Assembly: GCA_017962865.1 (NCBI GenBank)
Contig: JAGCUM010000027.1
Coordinates: 1 to 9,527, forward strand
Length of the DNA stretch: 9,527 bases
Direction: 5' to 3'
Origin: Spirochaetales bacterium
GTDB taxonomy: Bacteria > Spirochaetota > Spirochaetia > Sphaerochaetales > Sphaerochaetaceae
The stretch's first letter is position 1. The number at the start of each line of letters is the position of its first letter. This document shows positions 1 through 7,485 of the stretch, one piece after another. The translations under genes and the position numbers were made by a program. Below the pieces are notes generated by a model that saw only the letters and a program-made list of their open reading frames with translations, made no database searches and was not told the origin of the DNA.

Positions 1-569
1 GCGAAGAATCTCCGTACTGGGACTCATTGCTTGCGACACAGCCCTATGCCCGGCTTGAGGCTTCCGGTCCTGCTGTAGGTCTGGAAGAAGGAAAGCCCGG
101 CAACTCCGAAGCAGGTCACATAAACCTCGGTTCGGGTCGCATTGTCCTTCAGGATGATGTAAGGCTTGATAAGGCAATGAAGGACGGCTCTTTCTCGGAG
201 AATCCTGTCTTCATCAATACAATCGATGCCTGCAGGGAGAAAGGCACTGCCCTGCACCTCTTCTCGCTTCTTACAAAGAAGTCATCCCACGGCTCCATCG
301 ACTACCCACTTGCAATTCTGGATATAGCAAAGAAGAGAGGCCTGAAGGATGTTTACATCCACATAATCTTCGACGGACGCTCGACCGATCCCGGTTCTGC
401 TCCCGCGCTCCTGAGAGAACTCGGAAGGCAGCTTGAGGACAAGGGCATAGGACTGATCGTATCCGGTGTCGGTCGCGGAGTTGCCCTGGACAGGGACCTG
501 AACTGGGCAAAGGTCCGGACTGCCTACGATTCGCTTGTCAGCGGAACAGGCATTCCCTATCGGGACTAA
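1..569 (+). CDS. Short iPGM-like protein (N-terminal part of cofactor-independent phosphoglycerate mutase), 5' end outside window
   Basis: The frame is open from base 3 and starts upstream of the window, so the TTG at 27 is probably internal. The visible protein aligns without gaps of note to residues of about 45-220 of cofactor-independent phosphoglycerate mutase (3-PG to 2-PG, manganese enzyme of about 510 residues). It keeps the phospho-serine motif GNSEAGH (Ser codon 105-107), the single His of the family's GGVHSH loop (codon 288-290), and the DRD..W motif near 490-515. It then stops at TAA 567-569, directly before a terminator, so the second half is absent: the FRPDRA arginines, the active-site lysine and the Asp/His metal ligands near 403-462 in the Bacillus enzyme. 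In addition DGRD reads DGRS (Ser codon 381-383), VHSH reads SHGS, and GRYY reads GRGV. Homology is clear. Mutase activity on its own is unlikely, and the real role is unknown (binding protein, half of a split enzyme, or decayed gene). Confidence 0.8.
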   Translation, partial: EESPYWDSLLATQPYARLEASGPAVGLEEGKPGNSEAGHINLGSGRIVLQDDVRLDKAMKDGSFSENPVFINTIDACREKGTALHLFSLLTKKSSHGSIDYPLAILDIAKKRGLKDVYIHIIFDGRSTDPGSAPALLRELGRQLEDKGIGLIVSGVGRGVALDRDLNWAKVRTAYDSLVSGTGIPYRD

Positions 570-582
570 CCTATTGATGTAA

Positions 583-619
583 AAGAAATAAGCCATCGGA
601 TTTCCGATGGCTTTTCTTT
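583..619. terminator. Bidirectional rho-independent terminator
   Basis: A perfect 10-base inverted repeat occupies 591-600 and 603-612, effectively a stem with a TTTT-like 4-base loop. It is followed by TTTTCTTT on the + strand and preceded by AAAAGAAAT, which gives a U-run on the minus strand. It lies 14 nt after the stop of the iPGM-like gene and 22 nt after the stop of the convergent phosphoribosyltransferase gene, so it can end both transcripts. Confidence 0.85.
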
Positions 620-641
620 GCTGTTATAAGTGGTATCGTTC

Positions 642-1253
642 TTAATTACCTGTTGCCTCGTGGAGGATGGCACGGACCTCAGGATCGGAGAACTGACTTT
701 CGATTTCGGGCCCTGTAAGTCCTACGAACTCATGGCAGAGGTAGTGGATCCAGTTCTCGTCCGCGGGACTGTTGAGGAGGTGCTTGCGGCAGCAGTAGTC
801 GGGCTGGATGGGAAGCGGCGGAGTTTCCTTGTAGAGGGGAACCTTGTAGTCATAGACGGCTATCTTGAGGTCCTCGCGCGGAATTCCGTTGTCCATTATG
901 ACGGTTGCAAGTGCATTGACAGTGTTGCCGGTGTCGAAGATATCGTCTACAAGCAGGACCTTGTCGCCTGAACGAAGATATTTCGGGGAATAGGTCCAGC
1001 CGTCGACCTGAACGCGGGTCTGGTCACGGAGAACGTTGTAGGAGCGTGCAACGACTGCGGCATAGAGGACAGGTCTTCTGTGCTCCTTGAGGCAGACCAT
1101 CTTGAAGTATTCGGACATGACGTTGGCCATGTATACTCCGCCTCTGAGCGAGACATAGATGACATCCGGGATGAAATTGTCTTCCTTATGCATCTTGTGT
1201 GCAAGCTTGAGGGCGCTGTCTCTGATAATATCGTGCGGGATGAATTCCTTCAT
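642..1253 (-). CDS. Purine-type phosphoribosyltransferase (hypoxanthine/xanthine/guanine PRTase-like)
   Basis: A 203-residue type I phosphoribosyltransferase. The PRPP-binding loop VLLVDDIFDTGNT is at residues 99-111, and the PPi loop SLRGG is near 35-39, giving the usual order for the fold. Family members transfer phosphoribose from PRPP to a base. The C-terminal half (PDYCCRK and a WIHYLCHEF segment near 158-166) resembles the hood of hypoxanthine and xanthine/guanine salvage enzymes, so purine salvage in the cytoplasm is the likely role; the exact base cannot be read from sequence. The ATG at 1253 has a good ribosome site (AAGGAGA about 6 nt upstream). It lies 45 nt after map, probably last gene of the operon. 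A TATAAG hexamer in that gap, with a poor TTGAGT at 15-nt spacing, could be a weak internal promoter, but this is doubtful. Confidence 0.82.
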   Translation of the reverse strand: MKEFIPHDIIRDSALKLAHKMHKEDNFIPDVIYVSLRGGVYMANVMSEYFKMVCLKEHRRPVLYAAVVARSYNVLRDQTRVQVDGWTYSPKYLRSGDKVLLVDDIFDTGNTVNALATVIMDNGIPREDLKIAVYDYKVPLYKETPPLPIQPDYCCRKHLLNSPADENWIHYLCHEFVGLTGPEIESQFSDPEVRAILHEATGN

Positions 1254-1298
1254 GTTGTCTCCTTCAGTGTAATTCCTTATAAAAACAGAGATTCCGAC

Positions 1299-2054
1299 TC
1301 AAAGCTGGGTCAGAATCTCAGGTCCGTTGCTTGTTATTGCTACAGTATGCTCCCAGTGGGCAGCAGGCTTTCCGTCGGCCGTGACTACAGTCCATCCGTC
1401 CGGCATGTCGATTATTCCGTCGCCGCCGAGGTTGATCATGGGCTCGATGGCCAGGACCATTCCCTCGCGGATTCTCGGGTTAGCGGAGAAGCGGCTGACA
1501 TAGTTGGGAATCTCAGGTTCTTCATGGACCTTGAGCCCTACTCCGTGGCCGCAGTACTCGCGCACTACTCCCAGCCCGTTCCGCTTGGCATGCTCGTAGA
1601 CGGCAGCTCCTATGTCCTGGATCCTGCACTTGGGCTTATCCAGGGCCGATATTCCCTTGTAAAGACACTCGCGGGTTACCTCGACGAGCTTCCTGACTTC
1701 AGGAGCTACGTTACCGACCATATATGTTCTAGCGCTGTCCGAGAAGTATCCGCCGAGGTTGATACCTAGATCAATAGAGACCTCATCACCCTCATGGATG
1801 ATTCTCTTGCGCTTGGGGATGCCGTGGATGACTTCCTCGTTTACGCTGACGCATGCACTGGCCGGGAAGCCTTCATAATGAAGGAAGGCGGGCTTTCCGC
1901 CGTGTTTGATGATGAAATCATGGCATATCTGGTCGATATCCCATGTGGACATGCCTGCTACGATCTTTCCTTCCAGCGAATCGAACAGCTGGGCAAGAAG
2001 ATGGCAGGACTTGCGTATCCCGTTGATCTGCTCCTCAGTTTTCAGAAGAATCAT
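1299..2054 (-). CDS. map: Methionine aminopeptidase, type I
   Basis: This 251-residue protein removes the initiator methionine from nascent proteins with small second residues. All expected metal ligands of the pita-bread fold are visible: Asp95 (SIDLGINL), Asp106 (GGYFSDSA), His170 (YCGHGVG), Glu204 (LAIEPM) and Glu235 (HWEHTVAIT). The auxiliary histidines His77 (IHGIP) and His177 (KVHEEP) are present too. The length matches the short bacterial type Ia form, with no N-terminal zinc-finger extension. The ATG at 2054 sits inside the end of nusB (20-nt overlap) and has a GAGG ribosome site about 7 nt upstream, suggesting translational coupling. Its main function is beyond reasonable doubt. Confidence 0.96.
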   Translation of the reverse strand: MILLKTEEQINGIRKSCHLLAQLFDSLEGKIVAGMSTWDIDQICHDFIIKHGGKPAFLHYEGFPASACVSVNEEVIHGIPKRKRIIHEGDEVSIDLGINLGGYFSDSARTYMVGNVAPEVRKLVEVTRECLYKGISALDKPKCRIQDIGAAVYEHAKRNGLGVVREYCGHGVGLKVHEEPEIPNYVSRFSANPRIREGMVLAIEPMINLGGDGIIDMPDGWTVVTADGKPAAHWEHTVAITSNGPEILTQL

Positions 2055-2478
2055 GCAAGAACCTCACTGCAGTGTCCAAAAGGCCGTTGATGAAGCGGTA
2101 GTTGACTTCCGTACTGTATTCCTGGGAGAGCTTGACTGCCTCGTCGATGACGATATTGGGATGTATATCCTTGCAATAGAGCAAGGTATAGATACTCAGT
2201 CTGAGAATGTTGCGGTCGACCAGATTGATGTTCTCGATGCTTCTCTTGGACGAGAAGCGGCTGATCATCTCATCGACCTCGTTAAGGTGCTCCAGAACAC
2301 CGTTGATCAGGAATGTGGCATAGAGAACCACATCGCTTTCGAGGGCATCCTGTTCAGCCTTGGTATAGCCGGCAAACAGATCGGAGTACGGTAAGGTGCA
2401 CTCATGGATGTTGCCGTTGAAATCAAGGGAATAAAGAGTCTGAACAGCGATGGCTCTGGCAAGATGTCTGGATTTCAT
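2035..2478 (-). CDS. nusB: Transcription antitermination factor NusB
   Basis: The 147-residue product has the family length and landmarks: an N-terminal R..A...AVQTLYSLDF helix with basic residues, an internal LVDRNILRLSIYTLL segment near residues 85-100, then IVIDEAVKLSQEY and FINGLLDTAV near the C-terminus. NusB pairs with NusE (ribosomal protein S10) to bind boxA RNA and prevent premature termination of rRNA transcripts. The ATG at 2478 is 10 nt downstream of the prolyl isomerase stop. Its ribosome site is weak (AGGG about 9 nt upstream), so it probably relies on coupling to the preceding gene. Its 3' end overlaps map by 20 nt. Assignment is by motif and length. Confidence 0.93.
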   Translation of the reverse strand: MKSRHLARAIAVQTLYSLDFNGNIHECTLPYSDLFAGYTKAEQDALESDVVLYATFLINGVLEHLNEVDEMISRFSSKRSIENINLVDRNILRLSIYTLLYCKDIHPNIVIDEAVKLSQEYSTEVNYRFINGLLDTAVRFLHDSSEN

Positions 2479-2488
2479 CCGATATACC

Positions 2489-3514
2489 CTACTTCAGATA
2501 CTTGATCGAAGCGGATGCCTTGAGATCCGAAATCAGGGACATGAATGCACTCTGATAGACGGCATTGATGTTCTGGCTGTAGAGATAGCTCTGGATGTAA
2601 TCGTATACTGTTGTATCCTCTGTCGGAGATGTCTTGTCCATCAGCTCAAGAATCTTTGCATCGCTGTGCACGGAGACCTTGACGATGTGGTAGCCTGCAA
2701 GGCTCTCGATTACATCGCTGACTTCACCGGCATCGAGCTCGAAGACCTTGTCGAAGAAGTTCTCGCCCATGTATGCCATGGTGTCGGAATAGCTAATGGA
2801 CAGCCAGCCGATATCACCGGCGGTATTGACGGAATCGGTATCCTCAGAGTACTGGGAAACAGCCTTCTCGAATGTGATCTTGCCGCTCTTTATCTGGTTC
2901 AGGACATCGGTTGCCTTCTTGAGAGCAGCATCCTTGTTGTCGTTGAACTTGAAGTAGATATGCGAAAGCTTCACGTTTTCGGGGCTGATGAAGGAGGACT
3001 TGTTCTTCTTGTAGAATGCCTCTATCTCGGAATCCGTGGGAATAAGACCCTCATCCTGGAACATGGCTGCCTTCTTGTTGGAGACATAGGCCTGCACAAG
3101 ATACTGCTCAGCAATGTAATCACGATAAGTGGCAACATCGGTACCGACGTTCTGATAAATCAGATACTCGAACATCTCGTCAGTGAGCTTTCCGCCCACC
3201 TGAGCTTCGATGCTCTGTCTCTGGGAAGCAAGGAGCTCGTCCTTCTGCTCTTCCGTGAGAGTATAACCGTCACGCTCCATTGCCTGTGCGAGAAGCTCAT
3301 CGGAGATCATTGCATCAAGGACCGTAGCCTGATCGATATTGTCTCCGTAGGTCTGCTTGTAGAGCTCAGTCTTCTCGTCAAGCTCCTCCTGAGTGATGAC
3401 AACGGTCTTCGTAAGGTTGATTCTTACAAGAGGTGTTGTAATTGCACTGAATGCAGGCATGGCGAAAACGATGGCAAATACAAGTGCCAGAACTGTGAAT
3501 ATACTTCTCTTCAT
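2489..3514 (-). CDS. Exported parvulin-type peptidyl-prolyl isomerase (SurA/PrsA-like)
   Basis: A 341-residue protein beginning with a Sec signal peptide: MKR, a hydrophobic stretch to about residue 20, and a likely cleavage near AFSA (22-24). No lipobox cysteine is seen, so it is probably soluble and periplasmic rather than a lipoprotein. Residues of about 40-175 form a charged, helical chaperone-like N-domain as in SurA/PrsA. A single parvulin domain spans about 181-281: LSHIYF with His185, the GDIGWLS motif near 233-239, and GYHIVKV with His276. A short helical tail follows. Such proteins catalyse proline isomerisation and help exported or outer-membrane proteins fold. The ATG at 3514 has an AAGGAG site that lies within the end of the preceding flavodoxin-like gene (6-nt gap). 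Specific clients cannot be inferred. Confidence 0.88.
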   Translation of the reverse strand: MKRSIFTVLALVFAIVFAMPAFSAITTPLVRINLTKTVVITQEELDEKTELYKQTYGDNIDQATVLDAMISDELLAQAMERDGYTLTEEQKDELLASQRQSIEAQVGGKLTDEMFEYLIYQNVGTDVATYRDYIAEQYLVQAYVSNKKAAMFQDEGLIPTDSEIEAFYKKNKSSFISPENVKLSHIYFKFNDNKDAALKKATDVLNQIKSGKITFEKAVSQYSEDTDSVNTAGDIGWLSISYSDTMAYMGENFFDKVFELDAGEVSDVIESLAGYHIVKVSVHSDAKILELMDKTSPTEDTTVYDYIQSYLYSQNINAVYQSAFMSLISDLKASASIKYLK

Positions 3515-3520
3515 AACGGA

Positions 3521-3952
3521 TCACTCCTTCATTCCGGAATCGACATGCAGGCGCTTTCCTACTGCATAGGCGTAATCGCCGTTGGAGAGGACATCCGAAA
3601 CCTTGAGGTACATGCCTTCTGATTCCATGACATGCATGAGATACTGCAGTACCTTGGACTTCCTCGCACTGTCTTTACTGATAAAACAACTGCAGCGCTT
3701 TCCGGATACAGTGCCTGCAGTCTTAAGGAACTTCAAAACATTCTCGGGGATGTATTTCGAGAACAATGAAACGGCTCTGGTGATTACCACGACATAGTCA
3801 TAGAACGAAATCACCTTTCCCATCTCGAGGTTCATGTCGAAGGCCTCAACGGTGTGTCCGTTTGAAGCGATTCCGTCGGAGAGCTTGTTCGCAAGCTCCT
3901 TGAGCTTCGGCTCATTTCCCTGGTTTCCGCAATACAAAACACAGACTCTCAT
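3521..3952 (-). CDS. Flavodoxin-fold-like protein of unknown function
   Basis: I do not recognise a named family. The 143-residue product looks like a short alpha/beta flavodoxin-type fold. It has an N-terminal strand RVCVLYCGNQGNE followed by a helix (residues 3-30), a second strand TVEAFDM, then DYVVVITRAV near 52-61, IPENVLKFL with GKRCSCFISK near 68-93, and an amphipathic C-terminal region. The first loop, where flavodoxins bind the FMN phosphate (typically S/T-x-T-G-N-T), reads CGNQGNE and lacks the usual Ser/Thr residues, so FMN binding is uncertain. There is no signal peptide, so it is cytoplasmic. The ATG at 3952 has a clear AGGGG ribosome site about 6 nt upstream. It is the first gene of the run ahead of the exported prolyl isomerase, nusB and map. 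Confidence 0.72.
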   Translation of the reverse strand: MRVCVLYCGNQGNEPKLKELANKLSDGIASNGHTVEAFDMNLEMGKVISFYDYVVVITRAVSLFSKYIPENVLKFLKTAGTVSGKRCSCFISKDSARKSKVLQYLMHVMESEGMYLKVSDVLSNGDYAYAVGKRLHVDSGMKE

Positions 3953-3975
3953 ACAATCCCCTACCTATGGAGTTT

Positions 3976-3981
3976 ATTATA
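3976..3981 (-). promoter_or_regulatory. Possible -10 box for the flavodoxin-like/PPIase/nusB/map operon
   Basis: The minus strand reads a perfect TATAAT here, 23 nt before the ATG at 3952. No -35 match is seen at 16-18 nt upstream, where the sequence is the GC stem of the preceding terminator. TTGTCT (3991-3996) is too close, and there is no TG extension. It is supported only by the hexamer and by the need for a promoter after the terminator. Confidence 0.35.
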
Positions 3982-3990
3982 GCTCCATTT

Positions 3991-4022
3991 AGACAAATCG
4001 GCCGCACTGTACACAGGCGGCC
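3991..4022 (-). terminator. Probable terminator of the gapA-pgk-tpiA-secG operon
   Basis: GGCCGC and GCGGCC (4017-4022 and 4000-4005) form a 6-bp GC stem, extended by a CTG/CAG inner stem with one unpaired base. On the minus strand it is followed by GATTTGTCT, a broken U-tract. It lies 22 nt after the secG stop. The weak U-run lowers certainty. Confidence 0.55.
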
Positions 4023-4044
4023 TTATGTCGGATTCGATATTCAA

Positions 4045-4371
4045 TCAGTTCCCTGATGTCGTTGTTCCTGTTGTGCTCTCTGTTGTCGTAGCTGTAGCAG
4101 CTGCCTGTGAGCTCAGTGAGCTGAGAACAGAAGAGTCGGATGACTTGTTGACGAATGCAACAAGAATTGCCAGGACGACGAATGCAGCCACAACATAGGC
4201 TGTAATCTTGTTCATGACCCTGTTGGACCTTCCGCCGAATGCTGAATCGCTGCTTCCGCCGAAGACTCCTCCCAAACCTGTGGCATCCTCGCTCTGGATC
4301 GAGACAAGGAAAATCAGGAACAGGCTGACAAGAACGAAAAGAACCAAAAGAATGATACTCAAAACTGCCAT
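4045..4371 (-). CDS. secG: Preprotein translocase subunit SecG
   Basis: This 108-residue inner-membrane protein has the SecG layout. Transmembrane segment 1 covers about residues 2-25. A cytoplasmic loop follows with GLGGVFGGSSDSAFGGRS, the characteristic Gly-rich GG..FG.R motif. Segment 2 (ITAYVVAAFVVLAILVAFV) covers about residues 52-70. SecG assists SecYE/SecA-driven export. The ATG at 4371 was chosen because TAGGT lies a few bases upstream. A TTG at 4386 would add five residues (MVGKY) but has no ribosome site. The last 35 or so residues are a Ser/Thr/Ala-rich tail, longer than the minimal family. It follows tpiA by 21 nt and closes the glycolytic operon, an arrangement common in bacteria. 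Confidence 0.9.
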   Translation of the reverse strand: MAVLSIILLVLFVLVSLFLIFLVSIQSEDATGLGGVFGGSSDSAFGGRSNRVMNKITAYVVAAFVVLAILVAFVNKSSDSSVLSSLSSQAAATATTTESTTGTTTSGN

Positions 4372-4392
4372 ATACTTACCTACCAAATAAAA

Positions 4393-5139
4393 TCAGCAAT
4401 TGATGATCGGCAGGAACTGCTCAAGTGTAAGAGATGCTCCGCCAACCAGTGCGCCGTCGATGTGCTCGCAAGCCATAAGCTCCTTGACATTCGAAGGCTT
4501 CACTGACCCACCATACTGTATAATCTGTTTTTCTGCAACAGCCTTGCCGAATTTCTTGGCAATCAGGCCCCTGATGAACTCATGGGCTGAATTTGCATCA
4601 TCCGGTGTAGCTGTCTTGCCTGTTCCGATTGCCCAGACAGGCTCGTATGCGATTGTAACATGAGCCATCTGCTCCTCGGTGACACCCTCGAGACCGATGT
4701 TGATCTGATCCGAGAGAACCTGCTCAAGGCGACCGCCCTCTCTCTCTTCAAGTGTCTCACCGACGCAGAGGTCGATATCCATACCGCTCTGAAGAGCAAA
4801 GAGGACCTTCTTGTTGATGAACTCGTTTGTCTCTCCGTAGTACTGTCTTCTCTCGCTGTGGCCCAGGATAACGGTATTGACTCCGATGTCCTTGAGCATG
4901 TCACAGGAAATCTCTCCGGTGTAGGCACCCTTCTCATGGTCATTGACGTTCTGTGCAGCTACGATGATGTTGCTGCCCTTCACTGCTTCGACGACTGCGG
5001 GAAGACAGACGTATGTCGGAGCGATCATGACCTTGACCTTAGCGTCCTTGGCAGCTGCAGCAAGCTCTGAAGCATACTTTGCAGCCTGACTCGGAACGAG
5101 GTTCATTTTCCAGTTACCGGCAATATAAAGGTTTCTCAT
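4393..5139 (-). CDS. tpiA: Triosephosphate isomerase
   Basis: The protein interconverts dihydroxyacetone phosphate and glyceraldehyde 3-phosphate. At 248 residues it has full family length. Visible catalytic residues are Asn9 and Lys11 (AGNWKMN), His94 (ILGHSERR) and Glu166 (AYEPVWAIGTG, which also forms the flexible loop 6). The phosphate-binding YGGSV is at residues 209-213, and the LVGGASL segment lies near the end. The ATG at 5139 has GAGGAAAA upstream. It begins 19 nt after pgk and is followed closely by secG, so it is in the same transcript. Nothing unusual is seen. Confidence 0.98.
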   Translation of the reverse strand: MRNLYIAGNWKMNLVPSQAAKYASELAAAAKDAKVKVMIAPTYVCLPAVVEAVKGSNIIVAAQNVNDHEKGAYTGEISCDMLKDIGVNTVILGHSERRQYYGETNEFINKKVLFALQSGMDIDLCVGETLEEREGGRLEQVLSDQINIGLEGVTEEQMAHVTIAYEPVWAIGTGKTATPDDANSAHEFIRGLIAKKFGKAVAEKQIIQYGGSVKPSNVKELMACEHIDGALVGGASLTLEQFLPIINC

Positions 5140-5158
5140 TTTCTTTTCCTCAAATCAA

Positions 5159-6340
5159 TTATTTCTCAAGAGCCTTGATGCCCGGAAGTACCTTGCCCTC
5201 CAGGAACTCAAGTGAAGCACCGCCGCCTGTGGAAACATGGCTGATCTTGTCGGCAAGACCGAACTTGTTGATGGCAGCCACGCTGTCTCCGCCGCCTACG
5301 ACTGTAGTGGCATCGGACGCTGCAAGAGCCTTGGCAACAGCCTCTGTTCCCTTTGCGAAGGAAGCAAACTCGAAGACACCCATCGGTCCGTTCCATACGA
5401 CGCTCTTTGCAGTTGCAAGCTCGTCGACGATGGCCTTTGTTGTCTTGGGTCCGATATCCATGCCCATGAGGTCAGCGGGAATCTCGATTGTGTCGACTGC
5501 AACAGGCTCTGCATCCTCAGCGAAAGCAGCTGCACAGACATGGTCGACAGGAAGGATGACCTTGACGCCCTTTGCCTTTGCTGCGGCAAGGAAGTTCTTT
5601 GCGGTCTCGAGATAATCGTCCTCGACAAGGGACTTTCCGATCTGATGACCCTGAACCTTCAGGAAGGTATAGGCCATTCCACCGCCGATGACGATGGCAT
5701 CACAGGTCTTGACCAGGGACTCCAGGACGGAAATCTTGGAAGAAACCTTGCTGCCTCCGATGATGGCGACGAAAGGCTTGGCGGGATTCTCAAGAAGAGG
5801 AGCCATGAACTTGACTTCCTTCTCGATGAGGAAACCTGCATAGGAAGGCAGATAATGGGAAACACCCTCTGTGGAGGCATGGGCCCTGTGAGCTGTTCCG
5901 AAAGCATCGTTTACATAGACATCACCGAAGGATGCGAGCTCCTTGGCGAACTCGGGGTTGTTCTCTTCCTCATCCGGATAGAAGCGGCAGTTCTCGAGAA
6001 GAAGGACTTCGCCGGCCTTGAGGGCCTCGACTTCCTTTCTGACCTCTTCACCGATGACATCTGAAGCGACTTTCACGGGACGTCCGAGAAGCTCCTCGAA
6101 CTTCTTCCCTACCGGCACCATTGAGAAATCGGGATTCTTCTTTCCCTTGGGTCTGCCGAAGTGGCTCATGACCACAAGTGATGCACCCGGCTGTGAAAGG
6201 ATGTAGTTGATTGTGGGAAGAGCTGCGACAATTCTTGTTGCATCCGTGACCTTGCCCTCTTTGAGAGGTACGTTGAAATCGACACGGATAAGGACTCTCT
6301 TATTTTTGAGATCAGCTTCTCTGATTGTGTTAAGGACCAT
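5159..6340 (-). CDS. pgk: Phosphoglycerate kinase
   Basis: A complete 393-residue enzyme making ATP from 1,3-bisphosphoglycerate. The N-terminal, 3-PG-binding domain shows RVDFNVPL (19-26), SHFGRPKG (59-66), [12 protein letters not shown] (116-127) and the HRAHAS motif (151-156). The nucleotide domain shows GGSKVSSK (195-202), WNGPMGVFE (316-324), GGGDS (349-353) and [11 protein letters not shown] (370-380). No residue of the usual substrate or ATP sites is visibly missing. The ATG at 6340 has AGGAG about 6 nt upstream. It follows gapA after a 69-nt gap that contains a strong hairpin, so it may be expressed differently from gapA although in the same operon. Confidence 0.98.
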   Translation of the reverse strand: MVLNTIREADLKNKRVLIRVDFNVPLKEGKVTDATRIVAALPTINYILSQPGASLVVMSHFGRPKGKKNPDFSMVPVGKKFEELLGRPVKVASDVIGEEVRKEVEALKAGEVLLLENCRFYPDEEENNPEFAKELASFGDVYVNDAFGTAHRAHASTEGVSHYLPSYAGFLIEKEVKFMAPLLENPAKPFVAIIGGSKVSSKISVLESLVKTCDAIVIGGGMAYTFLKVQGHQIGKSLVEDDYLETAKNFLAAAKAKGVKVILPVDHVCAAAFAEDAEPVAVDTIEIPADLMGMDIGPKTTKAIVDELATAKSVVWNGPMGVFEFASFAKGTEAVAKALAASDATTVVGGGDSVAAINKFGLADKISHVSTGGGASLEFLEGKVLPGIKALEK

Positions 6341-6365
6341 GCTATACTCCTGATTTTTACGAAAC

Positions 6366-6392
6366 TCAGGCCTGCCGGTTGGGCAGGCCTGA
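6366..6392 (-). terminator. Strong intergenic hairpin between gapA and pgk (attenuator, partial terminator or RNA-processing element)
   Basis: An 11-bp perfect inverted repeat (TCAGGCCTGCC at 6366-6376 with GGCAGGCCTGA at 6382-6392) closes on a 5-base loop. On the transcribed minus strand it is followed by GTTTCGTAAAAATC, too short a U-run for efficient termination. It lies 17 nt after the gapA stop and 25 nt before the pgk start. Likely effects are partial termination or protection of the gapA 3' end. Confidence 0.6.
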
Positions 6393-6409
6393 ACTGTGCT
6401 GGATTAAAT

Positions 6410-7432
<1,023 letters not shown>

Positions 7433-7450
7433 TTACAATTTAACGCGTAT

Positions 7451-7479
7451 ACTATATCTAAATCTGATATAACAGTCAA
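7451..7479 (-). promoter_or_regulatory. Sigma70-type promoter of the glycolytic operon
   Basis: The minus strand reads TTGACT (7474-7479), a 17-nt spacer, then TATAGT (7451-7456): one mismatch in each hexamer and the ideal spacing. It begins 7 nt beyond the flhF stop. The predicted start site, about 7 nt after the -10, gives a leader of roughly 27 nt containing the GGAGG site of gapA. No operator palindrome stands out. Confidence 0.75.
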
Positions 7480-7485
7480 TAAAAC

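Noticed and set aside
570..641. Continuation of the iPGM gene after the stop through a frameshift
   Set aside because: The 72 bases after the stop hold only the terminator and then the convergent gene; none of the missing C-terminal motifs appears in any frame.
1254..1298. Possible promoter before the phosphoribosyltransferase gene (TATAAG with TTGAGT)
   Set aside because: Spacing is 15 nt and the -35 match is poor; co-transcription with map over a 45-nt gap explains expression equally well.
1080..1769. 229-codon + strand frame across the phosphoribosyltransferase and map genes
   Set aside because: Antisense to two well-supported genes and spans their junction; no motif.
2450..3622. 390-codon open frame on the + strand
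   Set aside because: It is antisense to the prolyl isomerase and parts of nusB and the flavodoxin-like gene, all of which have clear family motifs and ribosome sites. The translation is Leu/Cys/Ile-rich with no recognisable domain; it is open because the sense genes rarely use TTA, CTA or TCA codons.
5237..6064. 275-codon open frame on the + strand opposite pgk
   Set aside because: A shadow of an unmistakable phosphoglycerate kinase gene; no ribosome site or family motif.
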